Positions 7,053 through 15,130 are shown, counted from the stretch's first letter. The stretch: DNA of 18,091 bases from Muribaculaceae bacterium (GCA_009775265.1 VSPG01000044.1:1-18091), one strand, 5' to 3'. Numbers and translations are program-made. The notes: generated from the letters alone by a model not told the origin.

Positions 7053-8078
7053 TTATTCTTTTAAGTCTTGTTCTATCTGCGACATCTTGCGGAAAAGCTC
7101 CGGAAGGCGCTTTATGTAGACGGTGTTGCGGGCGAAATCGCCGGCAGACACTGCCGGATAGCCCATCAGACGGCTACCGGATTTCACGTCGTTGGGTATG
7201 CCGCTCTGCGCTCCTATCTGCACGTTGTCGCCTACGGATATGTGGCCGGCGAAACCTACCTGGCCGCCCACCATGCAGTGGCTTCCTATTTTTGTGCTGC
7301 CTGCCACACCGCTTTGTGCAGCCATCACGGTGTGCTCGCCTATCTGAACATTGTGTGCCACCTGTATCAGGTTGTCGAGCTTGGTGCCCTTTCCGACGCG
7401 CGTACATCCCATCGTGGCTCTGTCCACTGTGGTGTTGGCCCCGATTTCCACGTCGTCGGCTATCTCCACGATACCTATTTGCGGAATCTTGTTGTAGGAT
7501 CCGTCATCGGTGGGCGCGAATCCGAAGCCGTCTGCGCCTATTACTACGCCTGCATGGAGCACGCAACGCGCGCCTATGCGGCAGTTATGGTACACTTTTA
7601 CTCCGGGATACAGCACGCTGTCGTCGCCTATTATGGCGCCAGGGCCTACATAAGCTTGCGGATATATCTTTACGTTGCGCCCGAGACGCGCACCTTTGCC
7701 CACATAGGCGAATGCGCCTATGTAAGCGCCTTCAGGCAGCTCCACGCCTTCTGCCACGAAGCTTGGCTGCTCCACCCCTGTAGGACGTGCGTTCACCACG
7801 GCGTCAACCATCTGAAGCAGGCGGGACAGAGTGGCGTAGGGGTCGTCCACGCGTATCAGTGTGGCATTCACGGGATGCTCGGCTACAAAGTCGCGGCGCA
7901 CAAGCACTATCGACGCGTGTGTGTCGTAGATGTGGTGCGTGTATTTCGGGTTAGCCAAGAACGTGAGCGTACCGTCTGCGGCTTCCTCTATTTTGGCGAA
8001 TGTGCTTACGGTGGCGTTTTCGTCGCCATCCACGGTGCCGCCTACGGCGGCGGCTATCTGGCTTGCAGTGAATTTCAT
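7053..8078 (-). CDS. lpxD: UDP-3-O-acylglucosamine N-acyltransferase (lipid A)
   Basis: LpxD adds the second 3-hydroxyacyl chain, N-linked, to the LpxC product to give UDP-2,3-diacylglucosamine. The 341 residues have the usual layout. The uridine-binding N-terminal domain is at about 1-100 (FTASQIAAAVGG, FLANPKYTHHIYDT). A left-handed beta-helix of hexapeptide repeats spans about 108-310, with catalytic His242 in LIQVAHNVQIG. A C-terminal helix follows (KRLPELFRKMSQIEQDLKE). It is the first gene of the lpx run, with a non-coding leader of over 100 bp upstream that carries a candidate promoter. It is cytosolic and expected to be a homotrimer. Confidence 0.96.
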   Translation of the reverse strand: MKFTASQIAAAVGGTVDGDENATVSTFAKIEEAADGTLTFLANPKYTHHIYDTHASIVLVRRDFVAEHPVNATLIRVDDPYATLSRLLQMVDAVVNARPTGVEQPSFVAEGVELPEGAYIGAFAYVGKGARLGRNVKIYPQAYVGPGAIIGDDSVLYPGVKVYHNCRIGARCVLHAGVVIGADGFGFAPTDDGSYNKIPQIGIVEIADDVEIGANTTVDRATMGCTRVGKGTKLDNLIQVAHNVQIGEHTVMAAQSGVAGSTKIGSHCMVGGQVGFAGHISVGDNVQIGAQSGIPNDVKSGSRLMGYPAVSAGDFARNTVYIKRLPELFRKMSQIEQDLKE

Positions 8079-8130
8079 TTTTCCAGTTGCTCGAACTAAA
8101 CAGACTGCTTCGGCAATCTCAAAACTTTTG

Positions 8131-8138
8131 CAAAGTTG
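8131..8138 (-). promoter_or_regulatory. Candidate -7 box of the lpx operon
   Basis: On the minus strand this reads CAACTTTG followed by CAAAAG, one mismatch from TAnnTTTG and with the same TTTGCA core as other promoters in the window. I see no good -33 box about 20 nt upstream, and an A/T run lies in the spacer. It would give a leader of about 45 nt before the lpxD ATG. Confidence 0.3.
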
Positions 8139-8225
8139 GCAAAAAAAATCCGATTATTGGTTATGGGCGGGGTGAAAAGTGGGATTTATAGCGCGCTTTA
8201 GTGCACTTTAGGGCATATTATACGA

Positions 8226-8250
8226 CAAAAGGGCGTCATACGCCCTTTTG
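8226..8250 (-). terminator. Hairpin terminator after ribBA
   Basis: A perfect 10-bp inverted repeat, CAAAAGGGCG / CGCCCTTTTG, has a 5-nt loop and lies 22 bp past the ribBA stop. The 3' arm ends in TTTTG on the minus strand. Flanking bases (CGAC / GTCG) extend the pairing with a small bulge. It separates ribBA from the lpx operon leader. Confidence 0.65.
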
Positions 8251-8272
8251 TTGTCGCTGTCGCGCACGTCGG

Positions 8273-9487
8273 TCACACCTCGTTGAGGTCGTGTCCCATG
8301 CGTTCTTTTTTCGTGTGCATGTAGCGCAGGTTGTAGGGGTTGGGCGCCACTTCTATGGGCACGTTTTCCACTACTTCCAGCCCGTAGCCTTCCAGGCCGA
8401 TGCGTTTGACGGGGTTGTTGGTGAGCAGGCGCATTTTGCGTATGCCGAGCAGATTCAGTATCTGCGCGCCCACTCCGTAGTCGCGCTCGTCGGCGTTGTG
8501 TCCGAGGTGTATGTTGGCCTCCACAGTGTCCAGGCCTTGCTCCTGTAGCTTGTAGGCGCGGATTTTGTCCATAAGGCCTATTCCGCGGCCTTCCTGGTTG
8601 AGGTAGACTACGGCGCCGCGGCCTTCTTTCTCTATCATTTCGAGCGCCCGGTGCAGCTGCTCGCCGCAGTCGCATCGTTTCGAACCGAATATGTCGCCGG
8701 TGGCGCAGGACGAATGCACGCGCACGAGAGCCGGCTCGTCGGAGCGCAGGTCGCCTTTTATTATTGCGATGTGTTCGAGCCCGTTGCTTTTCTGACGGAA
8801 CGGGATTAGACGGAAGTGGCCGTAGCATGTGGGCATGTCCACTTCTACGCCTTCTTCCACCAGCTGCTCGTTGGCCATGCGGTAGGCGATAAGGTCGCGG
8901 ATGCTCACAAGCCGCATGCCCCACTTGTCGGCGTGCTCGCGCAGTTCGGGCAGGCGCATCATGGTGCCGTCGTCGGCCATTATTTCCATAAGGGCTGCGG
9001 CGGGGGCAAGCCCGGCGAGGCGGGCGAGGTCTACCGCAGCTTCCGTGTGGCCTGCACGGCGCAGCACGCCCTGCTCCTGAGCGTATAAAGGGTTGATGTG
9101 GCCCGGGCGACCGAATGTGGAGGGCGTCGACGAAGGGTCGGCGAGGGCGCGTATGGTGGCGCAGCGGTCGGTGGCGCTGACGCCTGTGGTGCATCCGTCG
9201 AGTTTGTCGACGGTGACGGTGAACGGGGTGCCGAGCACCGATGTGTTGTTTTCCACCTGATGGGGCAGCTCAAGCTCGTGCGCACGGCCAATGGTGATGG
9301 GGGCGCACAGCACGCCACGCGCGTTTTTGAGCATGAAGTTCACCTGTTCGGGCGTGATTTTTTCGGCGGCCACTATGATGTCGCCTTCGTTCTCGCGGTC
9401 TTCGTCGTCGACTACGATTACCATTTTGCCGGCACGAATGTCGGCAATGGCGTCGGCTATATTGTCAAGCTTTATCTTCTGTTGCAT
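8273..9487 (-). CDS. ribBA: Bifunctional DHBP synthase / GTP cyclohydrolase II
   Basis: This 404-residue fusion supplies both precursors for riboflavin synthesis. Residues 1 to about 205 are RibB (3,4-dihydroxy-2-butanone 4-phosphate synthase, from ribulose 5-phosphate). Its metal/acid loop DDEDRENEGD is at 27-36, TGVSATDR at 101-108 and RRAGHTEAAVDL with His147 at 143-154. Residues from about 210 to 404 are RibA (GTP cyclohydrolase II), with zinc ligands Cys261, Cys272 and Cys274 in SSCATGDIFGSKRCDCG and the GTP-binding GRGIGLMDKI. The length is usual for RibBA. Its ATG overlaps the 3' end of the upstream permease gene by 23 bp, implying one transcript and possible translational coupling. 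No FMN riboswitch is visible in front of the pair. Confidence 0.97.
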   Translation of the reverse strand: MQQKIKLDNIADAIADIRAGKMVIVVDDEDRENEGDIIVAAEKITPEQVNFMLKNARGVLCAPITIGRAHELELPHQVENNTSVLGTPFTVTVDKLDGCTTGVSATDRCATIRALADPSSTPSTFGRPGHINPLYAQEQGVLRRAGHTEAAVDLARLAGLAPAAALMEIMADDGTMMRLPELREHADKWGMRLVSIRDLIAYRMANEQLVEEGVEVDMPTCYGHFRLIPFRQKSNGLEHIAIIKGDLRSDEPALVRVHSSCATGDIFGSKRCDCGEQLHRALEMIEKEGRGAVVYLNQEGRGIGLMDKIRAYKLQEQGLDTVEANIHLGHNADERDYGVGAQILNLLGIRKMRLLTNNPVKRIGLEGYGLEVVENVPIEVAPNPYNLRYMHTKKERMGHDLNEV

Positions 9488-11270
9488 TTTTCGTTGAGAA
9501 TTTTTCTGTGAGTTGGCGTGTTGTCTCCTCGATGTCGGCGAGCCGGGCGGGGGTGGCGCGGAACGGATAGCGGTTCAGCAGATTTATTACCTGAGGGTCG
9601 CGTGAGTTCGACATATAATCAACAAGATTGTTTAGCCCGGCGTTGAGTCCGGACGCTGTTTTCCATGCAAATCTTTGCCTCCATCGCGGGCGTCCGGCCA
9701 AGATGGCGCGCACACGCCGTTCTTCGGCGGCTTCCGCTTCCAGCATGGCCAGGGCGTGTTCGGGCTGCACTTCGGTCATCACCATTTCCTTCAGCTCGAG
9801 GGCTCGTGGCTGCTCGCGGCCGGTGAGGCGGCGCAGCAGCGCGGTGTAGGCGTCGACGTTGAACACGGCGCTGTCGCCTACGGCTTTATATGTGAAGAAT
9901 ACGCCTAAAGGCAGCAGTACTATGGTGCTGAGCCATATGCCTTCCCACACTTCCGCCTTGCCGTCGCGTGCCATTTTATAGCCGGCGTTGTCGACAATGA
10001 AGTAGAAGATAAACAGCAGCACGCTCACCACGAGCGGTGTGCCCAGGCCGCCTTTCTTTATTATGGCTCCGAGCGGCGCCCCGATGAAGAAGAATATTAT
10101 GCAGGCGAACGACAGGGTGAATTTTCGCTGTAGTTCGATGTCGTGGCGTCGCATGAGTTTGGCCTGGTCGTTGAGCGCGAGGCTTCGGAATTCGTATTCC
10201 TGTCGCTGGCGCTTCGCCATGCTGAGGGCTTGTGTGAGGTAGGTCTTTGCCATGGACGGGGTAGGGGCTGAAAACACCGAGTCGAGGTCGATGTCTTCCG
10301 CCCGCAGTCTCTCCCGTGTGTGTGTGTAGGCTCCTCCCGGTATGGCGCGGCGCAGGCCTATGCCCATGACGGGAGCGCGTTTGAGCTCGTCCGCATAGAT
10401 GCCGCCTACGCTGTCCACCTGCGCGCTGATGCTGTCGATGCTCCGGCGCAGCTGTGATATATTCTGTCCTATGTACTGGCTGCGCATGCCGCCCTCGTCC
10501 ATGCGGTTGAAGTTGGCGTCGAAAGCGAAATATATCTGTTTGTCGGAGAAATTTTCCCGCCGGAATGGCATGTACCGTGAGGAGGATGCCCCCATGGAGT
10601 TGTCGCGCAGATTCTCGAACATCTCGCCGTTGTACAGATGCAGGAACAGGCGTGTCTTGTCTTCCGTGAAACTGAATTTGCCGCTGTCGGCAAGGATTAC
10701 ACGCGAGTTGTCGAGGCCGTTTGTCACATCGTATATTATCATGTCGTAGAGCATGCCGGTCTCGGGATTTTTGTGCTCCACGTAGAGGTTCATGTTCGGA
10801 ATCTGGTCGTAGAACGAGCGTTCCGGAATTTCCACCTCGGGCGATTTCTGACGCACGCTGAAAAGCAGTGTCCACATTTTGCTCTGCGCGATGGGCAGAA
10901 GGTTGTTCTGGAAAAAGAAGGCTCCGATGCTTATGCACACCATCAGCACTATGAGAGGGCGCATGATTTTGAACAGGGATACCCCGGACGCTTTCATGGC
11001 GGTGAGCTCGAATTTTTCGCCGAGGTTGCCGAACGTCATTAGCGAGGCAAGCAGCACTGCCAGCGGGAGCGCGGTAGGCACAAATGTAAGCGCCGCATAG
11101 AAAAATAGCTCGCCCAGCACGTCTATCGACAGGCCCTTGCCCACAAGGTCGTCGATTGTACGCCACAAGAACTGCATCAGCACCACGAACAGCGAGATGA
11201 AGAATGTCATGGCGAACACCGGCAGGAACCGTTGCAGCATGAATGTGTATAGTCGTTTTATTCTGAACAT
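9465..11270 (-). CDS. LptF/LptG-family lipopolysaccharide export permease
   Basis: This is an inner-membrane subunit of the Lpt ABC exporter, which extracts LPS from the inner membrane. The 601 residues have the family topology. Three N-terminal membrane helices (about 13-36, 52-76, 101-122) are followed by a periplasmic beta-rich domain of about 260 residues. Three C-terminal helices follow (starting at FTLSFACIIFFFIG, TPLVVSVLLFIFYFIV and WLSTIVLLPLGVFF). A cytosolic helical tail of about 120 residues makes it much longer than E. coli LptF, which is usual in Bacteroidota as I recall. The ATG at 11270 (MFRIKRLYTFMLQRF) is chosen because the longer frame would start with a TTG at 11300 inside the -7 promoter box. 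F versus G cannot be decided. It is followed by ribBA with a 23-bp overlap. Confidence 0.92.
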   Translation of the reverse strand: MFRIKRLYTFMLQRFLPVFAMTFFISLFVVLMQFLWRTIDDLVGKGLSIDVLGELFFYAALTFVPTALPLAVLLASLMTFGNLGEKFELTAMKASGVSLFKIMRPLIVLMVCISIGAFFFQNNLLPIAQSKMWTLLFSVRQKSPEVEIPERSFYDQIPNMNLYVEHKNPETGMLYDMIIYDVTNGLDNSRVILADSGKFSFTEDKTRLFLHLYNGEMFENLRDNSMGASSSRYMPFRRENFSDKQIYFAFDANFNRMDEGGMRSQYIGQNISQLRRSIDSISAQVDSVGGIYADELKRAPVMGIGLRRAIPGGAYTHTRERLRAEDIDLDSVFSAPTPSMAKTYLTQALSMAKRQRQEYEFRSLALNDQAKLMRRHDIELQRKFTLSFACIIFFFIGAPLGAIIKKGGLGTPLVVSVLLFIFYFIVDNAGYKMARDGKAEVWEGIWLSTIVLLPLGVFFTYKAVGDSAVFNVDAYTALLRRLTGREQPRALELKEMVMTEVQPEHALAMLEAEAAEERRVRAILAGRPRWRQRFAWKTASGLNAGLNNLVDYMSNSRDPQVINLLNRYPFRATPARLADIEETTRQLTEKFSTKNATEDKA

Positions 11271-11297
11271 AGTGGCGCCATGAGCGTGAAAACGCTG

Positions 11298-11305
11298 CAA
11301 AGATA
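11298..11305 (-). promoter_or_regulatory. Promoter -7 box of lptF/G-ribBA
   Basis: The minus strand reads TATCTTTG, an exact TAnnTTTG match, followed by CAG. A -33 element is weak. Transcription would start near 11291, giving a leader of about 20 nt before the ATG at 11270 and ruling out upstream start codons. Confidence 0.7.
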
Positions 11306-11602
11306 CGGATTTTTCATGAATAAACCATTATTTCGAAACTCGCGCCAACAAAGCGCTGACAATGCTTGTTCTAATTATAGTTTCAACTGATTGTTTATGA
11401 AAAAGCCCTTGATTTCAACACCGGTTTTTGCCGCACAAATGGCGGCAAAAACCGGTGCGTGGTTCATTTCTGCAGCGGAGTCGGAAATCTTGGCGGCAGA
11501 TTGGTATATTCTGGCTTTTTCCATAGTGCGTTGCAGCGGCAAGGTTGCACGCATATCAGTAAGATAGCAGACACAATTTTCTTTTTGCCATAAATTTATC
11601 GA
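11306..11602. other. Intergenic segment with possible small ORFs
   Basis: About 300 bp between lptF/G and the ABC-F terminator. It holds a perfect 16-bp inverted repeat (listed separately) and two overlapping small frames. One is minus, 11524 to 11375 (49 codons, starting MEKARIYQSAA, ending NNQLKL). The other is plus, 11397 to 11567 (56 codons, starting MKKPLISTPVF). Neither has a Shine-Dalgarno sequence or a clear promoter, neither is a protein I know, and the repeat makes their central residues mirror each other (PVFAA / AAKTG). They are most likely chance frames over a structural element, but a short gene or small RNA cannot be excluded. Confidence 0.3.
11419..11457. repeat. Perfect 16-bp inverted repeat, 7-nt spacer
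   Basis: The left arm CACCGGTTTTTGCCGC (11419-11434) and right arm GCGGCAAAAACCGGTG (11442-11457) pair perfectly around ACAAATG. No T run follows on either strand, so it is not a standard terminator. It lies about 115 bp upstream of the lptF/G -7 box. It may be a large operator, an RNA hairpin or part of a small RNA. Confidence 0.85.
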
Positions 11603-11636
11603 GAACGCCCCTGGCCGTGATTGGCCCGGGGCGTTC
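11603..11636 (-). terminator. Hairpin terminator after the ABC-F gene
   Basis: Arms GAACGCCCC / GGGGCGTTC (11603-11611 and 11628-11636) pair perfectly, with an inner GGCC / GGCC pair and a 6-nt loop. The stem begins 3 bp after the ABC-F stop codon. Only an AT-rich stretch, not a true T run, follows on the minus strand. Confidence 0.65.
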
Positions 11637-11639
11637 AGT

Positions 11640-13607
11640 TCAGCTGTAGCGCTGTTTCAGTTCTTCGAGTTCCATTCCTGCCAGTTCCCATAGGCTCATC
11701 GCGTTTTCAAGCGCTTTTGTGGCATTGGCATGGCGCTCGAATATGTCGGGCGTGGTGTTGCCTGCCGAAATCTCGGCTTCTATTGAGGCGATTTCGGATT
11801 CCAGGCGTGTAATCTCGTTCTCGGCGTCGTCCACACGCTTTTGGGCTTTCTTAAGCGTCTTTTCGCGTTCGCGCTGTTCGGCATAGCTCAGGCGTGCCGC
11901 AGGTTTGTCGGGCGCAGTTTCTTTTGGTTTGTCGGGCGTGTCCTGCTTTTCCGCTTTTGGCCTCGGTGCGGGTCGGTTGCGTTCAAGTTCCTGCAGGGAG
12001 TCGATGCGTTTTTTCTCCAGGAACTCGTATATGCCGCCAAGACATTCGCGCACACGTCCGCCTCCGAATTCATATACTTTGCTGACCAGCCCGTCGAGAA
12101 ACTCGCGGTCGTGGCTCACCACTATCACCGTGCCGTCGAAGTCGCGTATGGCCTGCTTGAGTATGTCTTTCGTCTTCATGTCGAGGTGGTTGGTGGGCTC
12201 GTCGAGTATAAGCAGGTTGACAGGCTCGAGCAAAAGGCGTATCATTGCGAGACGCGTCTTCTCGCCTCCGCTCAGCACTTTCACTTTCTTGTCGGATGCT
12301 TCGCCTCCAAACATGAATGCTCCCAGAATGTCGCGTATTTTAAGGCGTATGTCGCCCACGGCCACTCGGTCGATGGTGTCGAACACGCTGATGTCGCCGT
12401 CGAGCAGCTGTGCCTGGTTCTGTGCGAAATATCCTATTTTGACGTTGTGCCCCACTTTTAGGGTGCCCGTGTAGGGGATTTCGTCCATGATGCATTTTAC
12501 AAGGGTCGACTTTCCCTCGCCGTTTTTTCCCACGAAAGCCACTTTCTCGCCGCGGCGTATCGTGAACGTACATCCGTCGAACACCTGATGGCTGCCATAG
12601 GCCTTCCCCACGTCTTCCAGGATGAGCGGAAAATCGCCCGATCGCGGTGCCGGCGGAAAACGCAGGCTGAGCCGCGACGTGTCCACCTCGTCCACCTCTA
12701 TGCGCTCTATCTTGGCAAGCTGTTTCATGCGGCTCTGCACCTGCACGGCCTTGGTGGCTTTGTAGCGGAAACGTTCTATGAACTGCTCCGTATCGGCTAT
12801 CTGCTTCTGCTGGTTCTGCCATGCGCGCATCTGCTGCTCGATGCGCTCCTGACGCAGCACCACGAAATGGCTGTAGTTCACGGCATAGTCATAGATTTTG
12901 CCTAAGGATATTTCAATGGTGCGGTTAGTCACGTTGTCGATGAACGCGCGGTCGTGGCTCACGAGCACAACCGCTTTCGCTTTTGTGGCGAGGAAGTTTT
13001 CAAGCCATTGTATCGACTCGATGTCGAGATGGTTGGTGGGCTCGTCGAGCAGCAGCACGTCGGGACGCTGCAGCAGCAGTTTGGCAAGTTCTATGCGCAT
13101 GCGCCATCCGCCCGAAAACTCGGCCGTAGGACGCTCGAAATCGCTGCGTGAAAAGCCGAGACCGATGAGTGTCTTCTCCATTTCCGCCTCGCAGTTGTCG
13201 CTTCCGCTCATGTTCAGCTGCTCTGTCAGCATGGTCATGCGGTCGATAAGGTCGTGGTAGGACTGCGATTCGTAGTCGGTGCGTTCGGCGAGTTCGGCGC
13301 TCATGGCGTCGAGCTGCTCCTGCATCGAGTCAATGCGAGAGAAAGCCTTGCGCACTTCTTCCTTGACCGTGAGGGTGTCTTCAAGCACCATCTGTTGCGG
13401 AAGGTAGCACACGCTCACATCCTGCGGCACAGCTACGGTGCCGGAAGTGGGGCGCTGCAGTCCGGCTATGATTTTGAGCATGGTGCTTTTGCCCGCGCCG
13501 TTTTTGCCTACGAGGGCTATCTTGTCGCGCGGGTTTATGACGTAACTTATGTTGTCGAAAAGGGATTTGGCAGAGAACTCCACCGACAGGTTGTTAATTG
13601 AAATCAT
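11640..13607 (-). CDS. ABC-F family ATPase (Uup/YdiF-type ribosome-associated)
   Basis: ABC-F proteins are soluble twin-ATPase factors that bind the ribosomal E site and act on stalled or drug-bound ribosomes; they are not transporters. In this 655-residue protein, domain 1 has Walker A at 34-42 (GKNGAGKST), signature FSGGWRMR at 164-171 and Walker B LLLDEPTNHLD at 185-195. The P-site-tRNA-interaction linker spans about 240-305 (many Gln/Arg). Domain 2 has Walker A at 360-368, LSGGEK at 445-450 and DEPTNHLD at 469-476. A Lys/Pro-rich stretch and a coiled-coil C-terminal domain (about 570-655) fit the Uup/YdiF-type branch. I see no feature that marks it as a resistance protein. It has its own promoter, a leader of about 15 nt and a terminator, so it is monocistronic. 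Confidence 0.93.
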   Translation of the reverse strand: MISINNLSVEFSAKSLFDNISYVINPRDKIALVGKNGAGKSTMLKIIAGLQRPTSGTVAVPQDVSVCYLPQQMVLEDTLTVKEEVRKAFSRIDSMQEQLDAMSAELAERTDYESQSYHDLIDRMTMLTEQLNMSGSDNCEAEMEKTLIGLGFSRSDFERPTAEFSGGWRMRIELAKLLLQRPDVLLLDEPTNHLDIESIQWLENFLATKAKAVVLVSHDRAFIDNVTNRTIEISLGKIYDYAVNYSHFVVLRQERIEQQMRAWQNQQKQIADTEQFIERFRYKATKAVQVQSRMKQLAKIERIEVDEVDTSRLSLRFPPAPRSGDFPLILEDVGKAYGSHQVFDGCTFTIRRGEKVAFVGKNGEGKSTLVKCIMDEIPYTGTLKVGHNVKIGYFAQNQAQLLDGDISVFDTIDRVAVGDIRLKIRDILGAFMFGGEASDKKVKVLSGGEKTRLAMIRLLLEPVNLLILDEPTNHLDMKTKDILKQAIRDFDGTVIVVSHDREFLDGLVSKVYEFGGGRVRECLGGIYEFLEKKRIDSLQELERNRPAPRPKAEKQDTPDKPKETAPDKPAARLSYAEQREREKTLKKAQKRVDDAENEITRLESEIASIEAEISAGNTTPDIFERHANATKALENAMSLWELAGMELEELKQRYS

Positions 13608-13628
13608 GAGTCACAAGCTTTTCGCCTG

Positions 13629-13636
13629 CAAAGATA
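13629..13636 (-). promoter_or_regulatory. Promoter -7 box of the ABC-F gene
   Basis: The minus strand reads TATCTTTG followed by CAGG, an exact TAnnTTTG match. About 20 nt upstream is only TTATAA-like sequence in place of a TTTG. The start of transcription would be near 13622, with the ATG at 13607. Confidence 0.7.
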
Positions 13637-13657
13637 CGACAAATATTTGACACGCTC

Positions 13658-13991
13658 TTATAAGTCGCCGCAAAGCATGCTGTCGAGCACGTCGTCGTCC
13701 ATAAACAACCGGCGGAAGGCTGGGCCGTCGTAGGCGATCCACGACAAGTTTATGGAATCCCGGTCCGAGAATGTTTGTCTGGCATTCGATATCTGCCTCT
13801 ATTTCGTAATCAGTATCGTGGCCGCGGACCTCCATCAGGCCGTTGGTGGTAAAGCGAAGGTCGATAGTCTTTGCATCTGCGTCCGATATTACGTCCATAC
13901 CGCTTTTATGCCCCATCTCTTTGAAAGAAAGGAGCAAATCGACAAATTCCGACGTATTGCAACGTGTTTTGGCGGAAATTCCTATACTCAT
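13658..13991 (-). pseudogene. Small gene with an apparent frame change
   Basis: I do not recognise the product. The frame from the ATG at 13991 (MSIGISAKTRCNTSEFVDLL) looks like genuine protein up to about IECQTNILGPGFHKLVV. It then degenerates into an Arg-rich tail that runs through the ABC-F promoter to a stop at 13611. The neighbouring (+1) frame, open from 13798, reads SDRDSINLSWIAYDGPAFRR and then LFMDDDVLDSMLCGDL, stopping at 13658-13660, before that promoter, with codon use like its neighbours. So the coding signal switches frame somewhere around 13740-13770. This could be a one- or two-base indel, an internal deletion joining the two ends of a longer gene, or a sequencing error. There is no obvious slippery site. 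It lies 50 bp downstream of the DAHP synthase gene. Confidence 0.65.
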
Positions 13992-14041
13992 TTTTCAGAG
14001 TTCAGATATAAAGTCAATAGCCGGTCTGCAGCGTAGGGAGG

Positions 14042-15130
14042 CTATCCGTTGTTGACTATGCCGAGCTGCCGGCGCACGCTTTCTTCGTGGATGGTCGCAA
14101 TGAGCGACCGCACGAAGTCGGGATTGAGACCTGCATCTTCGGCCTGCACGGCACGACGGTCCATAAGGTCGTTGTAGCGTTCGTGCTGCACCACTGCCAT
14201 GCCTTCGCGCAATTTGTGGCGGCCTATTTCGTCGCTCACGTTCATGCGTTCGACGAGCAGAGCCAGCAGTCTGTCGTCGATGCGGTCTATCTCGCTGCGC
14301 AAAGCCATGATGTCGGCCGACGACGGGTCGGGACGTTTGCGCAGTTTCAGGCTACGGAGAAGTTCTTCCAGTTCCTGCGGAGTGAGTTGCTGCCGCGCGT
14401 CGCTGAGCGCTACCGACGGGCAGCAGTGGCATTCCACCATAAGGCCGTCGAATCCCATGTCCATGGCCTGCTGGGCTACATGGCCCACCGTCTCGCTGCG
14501 CCCGGCTATGTGGCTCGGGTCGCACAACACCGGAAGGTCGGGCAGGCGCCGGTGCAGCTCTATGGGAACTCGCCATATCGGAGAGTTGCGGTAGTTGTGC
14601 TCGCCGTAAGAGCTGAAGCCACGATGCACGGCCATCAGGCGTGTCATTCCGGCTTTGTTGAGGCGCTCAAGCGCGCCTATCCACAATTCAAGGTCGGGAC
14701 TGACGGGGTTCTTTACAAGCACGGGCACATTGCGGCTGCATGCACGCAGGGTGTCGGCCACTTCCTGCATGGCAAAAGGATTGGCCGTGGTGCGGGCGCC
14801 TATCCAAAGCACGTCGATGCCGGCTCCGAGAGCCGCATACACATGGGCGGCCGTGGCCACTTCCGTGGCCGATAGCATTCCGCAGCAGCGCGCCGCTTTG
14901 ACTATCCATTTCAACGCCTGTTCGCCATATCCCTCGAAGCATCCCGGCTTAGTGCGGGGCTTCCAGGCTCCCGCCCGCAGCACGCGTATGCCTGCCTGCT
15001 TCAGCGCGATGGCCGTGAACATCATCTGCTCCTCGCTTTCCGCGCTGCAAGGGCCGGCTATGACAACGGGACGCACGTCTTTTTCCGCGAAGTCTATCTT
15101 GTCGAGGTCGAGTGTCGGAGCCGCGCTCAT
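14042..15130 (-). CDS. DAHP synthase / chorismate mutase fusion
   Basis: This 362-residue bifunctional enzyme acts in aromatic amino acid synthesis. Residues from about 15 to 265 are a type I-beta (KDO8PS-like) DAHP synthase, condensing PEP and erythrose 4-phosphate. Motifs are AGPCSAES at 25-32, RAGAWKPRTKPG at 52-63, WIGARTTANPFAMQ, LVKNPVSPD and CDPSHIAGR. Residues from about 274 to 358 are an AroQ-type chorismate mutase (ALRSEIDRIDDRLLALLVERM, then an IGRHK segment). Fusions of this order are known in Porphyromonas and Prevotella, where the mutase domain carries feedback control by prephenate. Its ATG overlaps the Lrp-type regulator's stop (ATGA, 4 bp), so the two are translationally coupled. 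A weak 6-bp hairpin (ATAGCC / GGCTAT) sits at its stop. Confidence 0.95.
   Translation of the reverse strand: MSAAPTLDLDKIDFAEKDVRPVVIAGPCSAESEEQMMFTAIALKQAGIRVLRAGAWKPRTKPGCFEGYGEQALKWIVKAARCCGMLSATEVATAAHVYAALGAGIDVLWIGARTTANPFAMQEVADTLRACSRNVPVLVKNPVSPDLELWIGALERLNKAGMTRLMAVHRGFSSYGEHNYRNSPIWRVPIELHRRLPDLPVLCDPSHIAGRSETVGHVAQQAMDMGFDGLMVECHCCPSVALSDARQQLTPQELEELLRSLKLRKRPDPSSADIMALRSEIDRIDDRLLALLVERMNVSDEIGRHKLREGMAVVQHERYNDLMDRRAVQAEDAGLNPDFVRSLIATIHEESVRRQLGIVNNG

Noticed and set aside
11271..11300. Upstream TTG start at 11300 for the LptF/G permease
   Set aside because: The TTG is part of the -7 promoter box, so it would not be in the transcript; the ATG at 11270 begins the family-like sequence.
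11271..11640. FMN riboswitch before the ribBA-containing operon
   Set aside because: The conserved FMN aptamer segments are absent; the hairpin present is a simple inverted repeat.
11640..13607. Antibiotic-resistance ABC-F protein
   Set aside because: The long coiled-coil C-terminal domain and core setting fit the housekeeping Uup/YdiF-type branch; no resistance-type signature or mobile context is seen.
13611..13657. Arg-rich C-terminal tail reading to a stop at 13611
   Set aside because: It passes through the ABC-F promoter and is out of frame with the stronger coding signal ending at 13658-13660.
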